Assembly (NCBI GenBank): GCA_020425885.1
Contig: JAGQRA010000076.1
Span: 1-12,032, forward strand
Length of the DNA stretch: 12,032 nucleotides
Reading direction: 5' to 3'
Origin: Planctomycetota bacterium
GTDB lineage: Bacteria > Planctomycetota > UBA1135 > UBA2386
Each line of letters opens with the position of its first letter. Position 1 is the first letter of the stretch. The notes beneath the pieces were generated by a model. That model searched no databases and was not told the origin of the DNA. It worked only from the letters and a program-made list of their open reading frames with translations. A program made the translations under genes and the position numbers. Of this stretch, positions 1 to 7,260 are shown one piece after another.

Positions 1-3000
1 AGGGCTGCGCGCACGACCCGGCCGGCCGTCGCCGTCGCCAGGGCGCGGGCGGGATCGGTCTCGAGGCTGCCGATGCTCGTCAGCAGGCGGCGACCGTCGG
101 CGGAGAAGGCCACCGAACTTCCGACCCCGGCGCGGTCGAGCAGCAGTTCGCCGGTGCGGTGGCGCAGTTGCAGCTGGTTGCCGACGACCGCCGCCAGGCG
201 ATCCCCCGACGGTGACCAGGCCAGCGACTGCACCCGCATCGGGTCGTGCATGAACTCGCGTGCGATGTATCCCGAGGCGATGTCGATGAGCAGCAGCCTT
301 CCCGACCAGGTGCCGACCGCGACCGACTCGCCGCGCGGATCGACGGCGAGCGACCACACCGGATCGCTGCATTCGCCGACGAACTCGCGGCGGACGGTGA
401 GATCGTCCGCCGCGAGTTCGAACACGCGACCGTCCTGACCGCCGGTGTAGACCCTGCTGCCATCGGGGTGATAACCGAGACAGGTGACGAGCCTGGAGTG
501 CGGCGAGGCGGTCGCGAGTCGGTTGCCGTTCGCGTCCCAGATCCGTACGCAGCTGCCGATGCTGCCCGCGCATGCTTCCTCGGGAACCCGCACCCGCAGG
601 CTGCTGCGTCCGCCGGCGAACAGTCTTCCGGGCGTGTCCCGAGTCGCGCCGAGCGCGGCGGCGAGCTGCCGGCCGTCGGGACGGAACGCGAGGGCGTTTA
701 CCCCCCAGGTCGCATCGCCGAGGTCGACCTCGGCGCCGCCGTCGAGGTCGTAGAGCGTGATCCGCGAGGTCGACAGCGCTGCGGAGTCGATACCGACGAT
801 GGCGTCGTCGGCGCTGGCGCCGACCGCGAGCCGTGAACCGTCGGCCGAGAAGGCGAAGGTGTCACCCGGGAACACGCGCACCGGCAGGCCGTCCTCGCCA
901 TCGATCATCAGCACGGCAGCCGGCGGATCGCCGACGCTGGCTCCGCGTTGTCGAATCGCGGCCACGGCCCCACGGGTGCCGGCCGGGCTGCAGCCGACAG
1001 TGAAGGCCTCGACGGGCGCCGTCAGCGGCAACAGGCCATCATCGAAGTCCTGCGGCCATTCGACCAGTTCGTGCCCGCCGCCGGGGACCGCCAACACCGT
1101 CCCCGACTCCGCGCCGCAGTGCAGGGTCCGGGTCTGGATGATGGCGTGGATCCGGCTGGCCTGATCGGGTGCTCCGGCCAAGCTGACCCGCACCTGGCGT
1201 GGACCCGCGGTCACGATCCGGCCGGTGCTGCCGGCGAAGGTGACGACTTCGGCGCCCTCGGCCACGGCGGTGACCGTGGCCGCGAAGGCCCTGCTGCCGC
1301 GGTCCCAGATTCGAACCGAACCCGAGTCCAGGATCGCGAGCTGGTCGCCGGCGGGCGAGAACCCGATCGCCTTCGGTGCCCGGCATTCGAGCCGGATCGG
1401 TTCCGGGCTCGCCGCATCCCACCACCACACCGAGGCCGGTTCCGGCTCCGGGTCAGCCTGCCATGGGGCCATCAACATCGCCGCGCGCGATCCGTCCGCG
1501 GCGATCGTCAAGGTCCTGAACGAACTGGCTCCGGAAGGTGCGGACCAACTGCGTTCGGTTGCCGAGGCGAAGTCCAGCAGGGTCACCGTGCCGAAGTGGC
1601 CGCCGTACATCACGACCTGGGCGGTTCGACTCGCGGTCGTCAGTGCGGCCGGACCATCGACGCGCCGGCGCTGCAGTTCCGCGCCGCTCTCGCGATCCAG
1701 CACCACGAGCCAGTGGTTGCCATCGTTCTCCCGATAACCGATCAGCCGGTGGCCATCGCCGGAGAGGAAGCGGCCGCTCCCCACCTGCAGCGCGAACGCC
1801 TTCCGCGTGCCGGTCGACCGGTCCACCACGGCGATGCCGGTGTCGGTCTCGAAGGCGACGAAACGTCCGTCGTCCGACAACGACACCTGACCGAATGCCC
1901 GATAACCCAGAAGCGGCGTGCGTGATGTGGCCGGATCGAGGCGCAGCTGCAGGTGATGCCATTCGAAGCCGCGCCTGCCCGGCTCGCAGTCCTGCAGCGC
2001 GCGCCGGGCGTCTTCGAGCATCCCGGCTTCGAGGCCCCGCTGCGCCTCCCGGATCCGGAACGCGTAGGCGAGATCGGCATTGCGCTCGGCAAGTGACTGC
2101 GCCTGCTGCAGCGATTCCTGCAGCGATGCCGCGTGTTCGCGCTGCTCCTGCTCGCGCATCGAGGCTACCTGCGCGGTGACCCCCGCGTTGTGTTGCTCGC
2201 GCCACAGCCAACCGCCACCGAGCCCGGTCGCGACGACGAGGGCCGCCGCCACGGTGACCACGACCGCGCGGTTGCGGCGAACGAAGCTCTTCAGCTCTGG
2301 CCACGTGCCGATGGCGAAGGCCTGGACCACGCGATCGTCGAGGAATGCGCGCAGATCGTCGGCGAGCGCGATCATCGTGGCGTAGCGCTGCTTCGGGTCT
2401 CTCGCCATCGCCTTGTCAACGATCGCCACGAGCGCCGCCGGCACCCGCGCGCCCGCCACGAGCGGCCGCGGCGGTCCCTGCAGCACGAGGTCGAGCACCG
2501 TTCGCGCCGTCATGTGGGTGCCGGCGCGACCGTAGGGCGGCAGCCCGGCGAGCAACTCGTAGAGCATGGCGCCGACGCTGTAGACATCGGCGGGCGGACC
2601 GACCTCGTCGATGCGCCCCGCGGCCTGCTCGGGTGGCATGTACCACGGTGTGCCGAGGATGGCCCCGTCCATCGTCACCAGGGCCTCCTCGGGAGTCTCC
2701 GTCGCCTTCTGCGCGCGGGCGCCCACGACCTTGCTCACGGCCGCTTCGGGTTGCACGCGCAGGTCGCGGCGATCCGGCATCTGCAGCGATCGGGCCAGCC
2801 CCCAGTCCATGACGAACACCTCGCCGAAACGACCGATCATCACGTTCGCCGGCTTGAGGTCACGATGGACGATGCGCTTGTCGTGCGCATACGCCATCGC
2901 CTCGCAGACGCGAACCAGCAGGTGCAGCACGCGCTCGACGGTCCAGCCGTGTTCGCCGGCCGCGACGCGCGCGAGCCCGGCCTTGAGGCTCTCGCCGCGT

Positions 3001-3584
3001 ACCAGCTTCATCGTGAAGTAGACGCGATCGCGATCGTCGAGGCCGATCTCGTGCACGGGCACGATCGCCGGATGATCGAGTTGGGCCTGGAACAGCGCCT
3101 CGTCGAGGAAGCGGCCGAGGGTCGCATCGTCGACCGGCCGCGCGGCCGCGTCGGCAGCTCCATCGCGGTCGCGGATGCGCTTCAGGGCCAGCGCGCGCCG
3201 CGTCACGGTATCCTCGACGCGCAGGATCTGGCCCTGACCACCGGCGCCCACCTCGCCGGTGACGAGGTAGCGCCGATAGTCGGGACCGACACGGCGCAGT
3301 CCGGCGAGGAACGATTGCCATGATGTGCCGCCGACGAGCTGCTCGACGAGCTGGTCGCCGAGCTGGTCCGCGGGGAACGCCGCGACCGCCGCGACGTCGA
3401 AGCGATCGCGCACCGCCGCGGAGTCCTCGTCACACGCCAGCAGGGCGAGCACCTCGTCGACCAGCGCTGTGTCGCCTGCTGTCCGGGCGCGAAGCTCGGC
3501 CTCGCGGGCCTCGGGCGCCAGATCCCGGACGGCCGAGAACAGCTCCCTGAGCTTCTGCAGCCTGTCGGGGTCAGGATTCACCAT
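1..3584 (-). CDS. Membrane Ser/Thr protein kinase with WD40-type C-terminal propeller (3' end outside window)
   Basis: Read from ATG at 3584, the frame stays open for 1194 codons to the window edge, so the C-terminus is missing. A leader with a 'RLQKLRELFSAVRDLAPEAR' helix precedes the Hanks-type kinase domain. That domain shows a Gly-rich loop GAGGQG (113-118), ATP-binding K135, HRDLKPANVM with catalytic D242, DWG (260-262, for the usual DFG), a ~50-residue activation-segment insert, and PPE (317-319, for APE). A hydrophobic segment at about 440-461 is the likely single membrane span. A short coiled-coil-like stretch and FEWHHL (about 540) follow, then many WD40-like blades ('VRIWD', 'CVRIWDANG') to the edge. 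It should phosphorylate Ser/Thr targets in the cytoplasm; the target is unknown. An in-frame ATG at 3608 is an alternative start; neither has a clear Shine-Dalgarno. It is divergent from the hybrid histidine kinase and paralogous to the kinase at 9080. Confidence 0.92.
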   Translation of the reverse strand, partial: MVNPDPDRLQKLRELFSAVRDLAPEAREAELRARTAGDTALVDEVLALLACDEDSAAVRDRFDVAAVAAFPADQLGDQLVEQLVGGTSWQSFLAGLRRVGPDYRRYLVTGEVGAGGQGQILRVEDTVTRRALALKRIRDRDGAADAAARPVDDATLGRFLDEALFQAQLDHPAIVPVHEIGLDDRDRVYFTMKLVRGESLKAGLARVAAGEHGWTVERVLHLLVRVCEAMAYAHDKRIVHRDLKPANVMIGRFGEVFVMDWGLARSLQMPDRRDLRVQPEAAVSKVVGARAQKATETPEEALVTMDGAILGTPWYMPPEQAAGRIDEVGPPADVYSVGAMLYELLAGLPPYGRAGTHMTARTVLDLVLQGPPRPLVAGARVPAALVAIVDKAMARDPKQRYATMIALADDLRAFLDDRVVQAFAIGTWPELKSFVRRNRAVVVTVAAALVVATGLGGGWLWREQHNAGVTAQVASMREQEQREHAASLQESLQQAQSLAERNADLAYAFRIREAQRGLEAGMLEDARRALQDCEPGRRGFEWHHLQLRLDPATSRTPLLGYRAFGQVSLSDDGRFVAFETDTGIAVVDRSTGTRKAFALQVGSGRFLSGDGHRLIGYRENDGNHWLVVLDRESGAELQRRRVDGPAALTTASRTAQVVMYGGHFGTVTLLDFASATERSWSAPSGASSFRTLTIAADGSRAAMLMAPWQADPEPEPASVWWWDAASPEPIRLECRAPKAIGFSPAGDQLAILDSGSVRIWDRGSRAFAATVTAVAEGAEVVTFAGSTGRIVTAGPRQVRVSLAGAPDQASRIHAIIQTRTLHCGAESGTVLAVPGGGHELVEWPQDFDDGLLPLTAPVEAFTVGCSPAGTRGAVAAIRQRGASVGDPPAAVLMIDGEDGLPVRVFPGDTFAFSADGSRLAVGASADDAIVGIDSAALSTSRITLYDLDGGAEVDLGDATWGVNALAFRPDGRQLAAALGATRDTPGRLFAGGRSSLRVRVPEEACAGSIGSCVRIWDANGNRLATASPHSRLVTCLGYHPDGSRVYTGGQDGRVFELAADDLTVRREFVGECSDPVWSLAVDPRGESVAVGTWSGRLLLIDIASGYIAREFMHDPMRVQSLAWSPSGDRLAAVVGNQLQLRHRTGELLLDRAGVGSSVAFSADGRRLLTSIGSLETDPARALATATAGRVVRAA

Positions 3585-3685
3585 CGGGTCTCGTGCGGCG
3601 GCGGCCATGATGGACGACGCGAAGCGTGAATCCAAACCGTCTCGGCCGAGAGGGGCGAACTGGCGTCGGGGCGGCGCGGCAGTCG

Positions 3686-3698
3686 TCCCGAATCGGGA
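3686..3698. repeat. 13-base palindrome in the divergent kinase/sensor intergenic region
   Basis: TCCCGA-A-TCGGGA is a perfect inverted repeat with six-base arms and one central base. It lies about 100 bases upstream of the minus-strand kinase start and about 50 upstream of the plus-strand sensor start. The position suits a shared operator, but a repeat this short can arise by chance in GC-rich DNA. No promoter hexamers are obvious nearby. Confidence 0.3.
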
Positions 3699-3750
3699 TT
3701 CTCGGCGGACGTCTTCAGCCGGACTCCTCAGGCCCGTCGAAAATGGCCCA

Positions 3751-4524
3751 GTGTCAGCCCAGTTCGCCTCGGGTAACAGTGCGCATCCTCCGCTCGCGAC
3801 GATCACCTCGCCCGCGGCGCGCGAGGCGTTGGTGCGCTGGCTGGTGGGCAGCACCTCCTATGCGATCATCACCGTCGATCGCGACGGCACGATCACGTCG
3901 GTCGACGAGAACACCGGGAACATGCTCGGCTACCCGACCGGTGAGCTGATCGGCGCGACGCCGATGGTCTTCCACCTCGAGCTCGAGGTCGACAGGCTGG
4001 CCGACGAGCTGCGCGGTCACGGCATCGACTCGGCCGGTGGCGTCGCGACCTTGATGGCCGCCGCCACGCGCAACCAGGCCCGCGAGCGCGAGCGGACCTT
4101 CGTCACCCGGGACGGGAGGCGGTTCCCGGTCCTCGTCGCCTGGCTGCCGATGACGGCAGCCGATGGCTCGCTGCTGGGGTACACGGTCGTCGCAAGGACA
4201 TCTCACCGCGTCGTGCCGCCGAAGAACGGTTCCGCGTGCTGTTCGAGTACTCGACCGATGCCCATCTGGTGTTCGACGAGACCGGCATCATCGACTGCAA
4301 CAACGCCGCGATCGAGATGCTGCGCTGCAAGGACAAGCAGCAGGTGCTCGCGCTGCATCCCGCCGAGCTGTCGCCCGAACTCCAGCCCGACGGCCGTCGC
4401 TCGATGGAGAAGTGCATCGAGATGGACGGCATCGCGCGGCAACGCGGCTACCACCGCTTCGAATGGACGCACCGCCGTCTCGACGGCGAGGAGTTCCCGG
4501 TCGAGGTCACCCTCAACCCGGTGA
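3751..4524 (+). CDS. N-terminal PAS part of a hybrid sensor histidine kinase (frameshifted)
   Basis: From GTG 3751 this frame encodes a PAS domain (about residues 25-148: 'YAIITVDRDGTITSVDENTG', 'MLGYPTGELIGATPMVF', 'RDGRRFPVLVAWLPM', 'GSLLGYTVVA'). PAS domains bind small ligands or cofactors, or mediate dimerisation, to sense signals. There is no signal peptide or membrane span, so it should act in the cytoplasm. After about 4194 the frame leaves the homologous protein: residues to the stop at 4524 are Ser/Arg/Thr-rich and uncharacteristic, while the PAS-kinase sequence resumes in the -1 frame (see 4236-5912). The meaningful part here is 3751-4194. The start is uncertain: ATGs at 3607 and 3610 are in frame, but the sequence they add is Arg-rich and looks non-coding. 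GTG 3832 is another option. Confidence 0.6.
   Translation: MSAQFASGNSAHPPLATITSPAAREALVRWLVGSTSYAIITVDRDGTITSVDENTGNMLGYPTGELIGATPMVFHLELEVDRLADELRGHGIDSAGGVATLMAAATRNQARERERTFVTRDGRRFPVLVAWLPMTAADGSLLGYTVVARTSHRVVPPKNGSACCSSTRPMPIWCSTRPASSTATTPRSRCCAARTSSRCSRCIPPSCRPNSSPTAVARWRSASRWTASRGNAATTASNGRTAVSTARSSRSRSPSTR
4186..4200 (+). other. Apparent -1 frameshift joining the two halves of the hybrid histidine kinase
   Basis: In the upstream frame the codons read GTC GTC GCA AGG ACA. Re-reading one base after GCA gives AAG GAC ATC TCA, which yields a continuous [20 protein letters not shown], exactly the usual linker between one PAS domain and the next. A single missing base at 4192-4195 explains it. 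No classical slippery heptamer is present, so a true indel or a sequencing error is likelier than programmed frameshifting. Confidence 0.75.
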
Positions 4525-5912
4525 CGCTGAGCGGCAAGGACGCCCTGCTCGTCGTCTGGCACGACATCACCGAGCGCAAGTACGTCGAGAACCGACGCGA
4601 GCGGCAGCTGCGGCGCATGGTCGCCGATCTGCAGGAGTCCAAGGCCGCGCTCGAAGGGGCGATCGGCAAGGCCAGGCAGATGGCCGAGGCCGCGGCGCGC
4701 GCGAATCAGGCCAAGGACGAGTTCCTCGCCAACATGAGCCACGAGATCCGGACGCCGATGAACGGCATCCTCGGCATGGCCGAGCTGCTGCTCGACACCG
4801 AGCTGGGCGTCGAACAGCGGGGCTACGTGAGCGACATGCGCACCTCGGCGACGGCGCTGCTGACGATCATCAACGATATCCTCGACATCTCGAAGATCGA
4901 GGCGGGCAAGCTGATCCTCGAGCCGATCCCGTTCGACCTCTACCACGCCGGCCGCGAGGTGGTCGCCTTCCTGCGCAAGCAGGCCGACGCCAAGGCCCTC
5001 GCGGTCGAGTGGCAGGTGGGTGACGACGTACCCCGCTTCGTCGTCGGTGATCCTGGTCGTATCCGCCAGATCCTGATCAACCTGCTCGCCAACGCCATCA
5101 AGTTCACCGCGGAGGGTGGGGTCGGCCTGCGCATCGAGCGCGTGGGCGGCGCGAACGACACGCCCGAGCTCAGGTTCACGGTCACCGACACCGGCATCGG
5201 GATCACTGACCAGCAGATCGAGAAGCTGTTCGACAAGTTCGTGCAGGCCGACGCCTCGACCACGCGCCGCTTCGGCGGCACGGGCCTCGGTCTGGCGATC
5301 TGCCGCCAGCTGGTCGACCTGATGGGCGGCAGGATCGGCGTCGACAGCGAGCTCGGCATCGGCACCAAGGTGTGGTTCGTGATTCCGCTTCCGGTCGCGG
5401 CCGATGCTCCAGGCCGGGCTGCCGACGAGCCGGTCGAGCTTTCGCGGCTGCCATCGCGTCCCGAGGTGTTGCTGGCCGAAGACAACGCGGTCAACCAACG
5501 CGTCGCCGTCCAGATGCTCGAGAGAATCGGCTGCGACGTCACGCTCGCGGCCAATGGTGAGGAGGCCCTCGGCCTGCTGGCGGGGAGATGCTTCGACGTC
5601 GTGCTCATGGATTGTCAGATGCCGGTCATGGACGGCTTCGAGGCCACGCGTCGCATCCGCCGGCTGGGCGTGCCGTGGAGCGACGTGCCGATCATGGCGC
5701 TGACCGCCAACGCCATGGCCACCGATCGACAGCGCTGCCTCGATGCCGGCATGGACGACCACCTGACGAAGCCGATCAGGCTCGCGGTGCTGCACGAGGC
5801 GTTGCACCGTTGGTGTGGCCATGCAGGCGATCAGACCACGGCGGAATCCGAGCGCGATGGGGGGGCGTCCACCGCTGCCCGCCGCGCAGTGTCGCCGACG
5901 CCGCCGCGGTGA
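4236..5912 (+). CDS. Hybrid sensor histidine kinase: PAS, HisKA, HATPase_c, receiver (5' part in another frame)
   Basis: Numbered from the formal GTG at 4236 (558 residues). A second PAS domain (1-110) ends in '[10 protein letters not shown]'. A helical linker leads to the HisKA H-box [15 protein letters not shown] with phospho-acceptor H169. The HATPase_c domain has N-box N286 ([10 protein letters not shown]), G1 DTGIGI (318-323) and G2 GGTGLGLAI (347-355). A C-terminal receiver has acidic pair E415-D416, phospho-acceptor D459 ([13 protein letters not shown]), T490 and K512 (TKP). All catalytic residues are intact. The expected role is autophosphorylation at H169 and transfer to D459, with a separate output protein not seen here. 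GTG 4236 cuts into the PAS domain, so it is unlikely to be a natural start. Joined at 4194 to the upstream frame, the protein would be about 720 residues from GTG 3751, with two PAS domains. No membrane span is seen. Confidence 0.88.
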   Translation: MLFEYSTDAHLVFDETGIIDCNNAAIEMLRCKDKQQVLALHPAELSPELQPDGRRSMEKCIEMDGIARQRGYHRFEWTHRRLDGEEFPVEVTLNPVTLSGKDALLVVWHDITERKYVENRRERQLRRMVADLQESKAALEGAIGKARQMAEAAARANQAKDEFLANMSHEIRTPMNGILGMAELLLDTELGVEQRGYVSDMRTSATALLTIINDILDISKIEAGKLILEPIPFDLYHAGREVVAFLRKQADAKALAVEWQVGDDVPRFVVGDPGRIRQILINLLANAIKFTAEGGVGLRIERVGGANDTPELRFTVTDTGIGITDQQIEKLFDKFVQADASTTRRFGGTGLGLAICRQLVDLMGGRIGVDSELGIGTKVWFVIPLPVAADAPGRAADEPVELSRLPSRPEVLLAEDNAVNQRVAVQMLERIGCDVTLAANGEEALGLLAGRCFDVVLMDCQMPVMDGFEATRRIRRLGVPWSDVPIMALTANAMATDRQRCLDAGMDDHLTKPIRLAVLHEALHRWCGHAGDQTTAESERDGGASTAARRAVSPTPPR

Positions 5913-5997
5913 GGTGGACGAACGTGAAGCGGCGCGGGTAGCGCTGCAGCTCGGCCACTGCGCGGCATCGGGCCATACGGGTTGGCATTCGGCCCGC

Positions 5998-6003
5998 TAG
6001 ACT
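5998..6003 (+). promoter_or_regulatory. Candidate -10 element of the selenoprotein gene (possible leaderless start)
   Basis: TAGACT matches TATAAT at four of six positions and ends six bases before ATG 6010, placing a transcription start at or next to the start codon. No Shine-Dalgarno-like sequence precedes the ATG. No convincing -35 hexamer lies 16-18 bases upstream; TTGGCA at 5982 is only ten bases away. A similar arrangement precedes the secreted-protein gene at 8289. Confidence 0.35.
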
Positions 6004-6009
6004 CCGTCA

Positions 6010-7260
6010 ATGCGAACCGCCCTCGCATTCGTGCTCGGCTCCTGTGCCGCGACCGTCCTCGCGCAAGATCCGACTCCCGATCTCGACGACGCCTTCGCCG
6101 CGGCGCAGCCGCCCGCGGCCGAGGCACGTTGGACCCTCGTTCCGTGGCGGCACTCGCTGACCGAGGCGCTGGTCGAGGCGCGTCGCGAACGCAAGCCGGT
6201 CTATCTGTTCGTCAACGACGGCGACGTCGAGTCCGGCCGCTGTTGAGCCGGCGGCGTCGCCGTGAGGGCAGGTCTGCTCTCCGAGCCGCCGGTGATCGCC
6301 GCCTTGCGCGAGCTGTTCGTGCCCGTGCATCTGAGCGCCCTCAACACGCCGCACTGCCTGCGCGATCCGCGCGACGCGGCGCTGCTGCGGGCCAGCATCC
6401 ATGACGACACTGACGACTTCGACGGCGGCGAGCGCGAGGCGTTCGTGCTTCCCGACGGCGCCATGCAGCGGGTGTTCCTGAGCCTGCACGGTCGCGATGG
6501 CAACGACCTGGCGACGCGGGCCTCGCACTACACGGCGGCGGCGCGGCGCGACGACTCGGTCACGCGCATGTTCCGCCTTCACGGTGCCGAGGCGTTGCGG
6601 GCCGTCCACGGCGAGCTGCCGGACCGCTGGCGCGAGCTGTGGGCGGGTGGCGATGACGCGGTCGCGGCCGCAGCCGCGGAGCCGCCACGGTGGCCGCAGC
6701 CCGGGCCGGGCACCGCGGGATTGCGCGTGTTCGTGCGCAACAGCTATCGCCAGTACGACGATCTTCACGGCTGCCAGCTCGCGATCCCGTCGCTGCCACA
6801 GCTGGCCGACTGGCTGCGACCGTTGACGCGCGGTGAACGGCGGGCGGCGATGCCGCGCGAGCTGTTCGTGGCACTGGCGCGCGCGATCGTGCCGCGCGGC
6901 ATGGTCGACACCGAGCTCGCCGAGACGTCGATCGAAGGCTCGTTCGTGCTCGTCGTCGACGTTGCGGGTGATGGGCGGCTCGATGGCCATGTCGAGGGCC
7001 GGTTCGAACTGCGGCCGCAGGCCAAGGGAGAGGTCGCCAAGCGCCTCAACGCCGCGTGCCTGTTCCGTTCCAGTGGACGCTTCGCCGGCAGCTTCGGGTT
7101 CGATGTCGCAGCGGCCTCGCTGGCCGCGCTACGGGCGGTCGCGGTCGATGTCGACTTCGCCTGGCTGCCGGGCTACGGCCGGCGTGCCGGCGAACTCGAG
7201 CCCTGGGAGTGCGCGCCGTGGCACCGCGTCGCCGTCGAATGGGCCCGCACTTCCTTGTGA
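6010..7260 (+). CDS. Exported thioredoxin-like selenoprotein with in-frame UGA (Sec79), family not recognised
   Basis: One frame from ATG 6010 to TGA 7258-7260 is interrupted only by UGA at 6244-6246; read as selenocysteine it gives 416 residues. A signal peptide (MRTALAFVLGSCAATVLAQ, about 1-19) predicts export. Residues 50-108 follow the thioredoxin-like pattern of a helix ('LTEALVEARRERKP'), a strand (PVYLFV, 63-68), a redox site C78-U79, then 'LLSEPPVIAALRELFVPVHL' (89-108). The pattern thus crosses the UGA, and a SECIS hairpin starts at the next base. About 300 further residues are unassigned. A normal gene caller would split this into 6010-6246 and a GTG-started piece at 6262, which begins inside the hairpin. 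Sec beside Cys suggests a redox role outside the cytoplasm; the substrate is unknown. It stands alone, 97 bases after the sensor kinase. The Sec reading is strong; the function is inferred. Confidence 0.85.
6247..6293 (+). promoter_or_regulatory. Bacterial SECIS element (selenocysteine insertion hairpin)
   Basis: This RNA hairpin lies directly after the UGA. The outer stem is nine pairs (6247-6255 GCCGGCGGC with 6285-6293 GCCGCCGGT, one G-U). An internal loop follows (6256-6263 and 6282-6284). The upper stem is seven pairs (6264-6270 GAGGGCA with 6275-6281 TGCTCTC, one G-U), closed by a GGUC loop (6271-6274). The tip GCAGGUCUGC is the same as the apical hairpin of the E. coli fdhF SECIS that SelB binds, as I recall that sequence. 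The loop begins 24 bases after the UGA, within the range known for bacterial SECIS elements. It recruits SelB with Sec-tRNA to decode the UGA. Confidence 0.88.

Noticed and set aside
2133..3323. Plus-strand open frame (396 codons) opposite the left-hand kinase
   Set aside because: Antisense shadow of the kinase domain, with no recognisable domain of its own.
4186..4200. Programmed -1 ribosomal frameshifting in the sensor kinase
   Set aside because: No X XXY YYZ slippery heptamer is present at the junction.
4203..5822. Long minus-strand open frame (539 codons) opposite the histidine kinase
   Set aside because: It is the His/Asp/Arg-rich antisense shadow typical of high-GC coding DNA. The plus strand carries intact HisKA, HATPase and receiver motifs.
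6262..7260. Separate gene starting at GTG 6262
   Set aside because: The start lies inside the SECIS hairpin, is in the same frame as the signal-peptide ORF, and would cut the thioredoxin-like domain in half.
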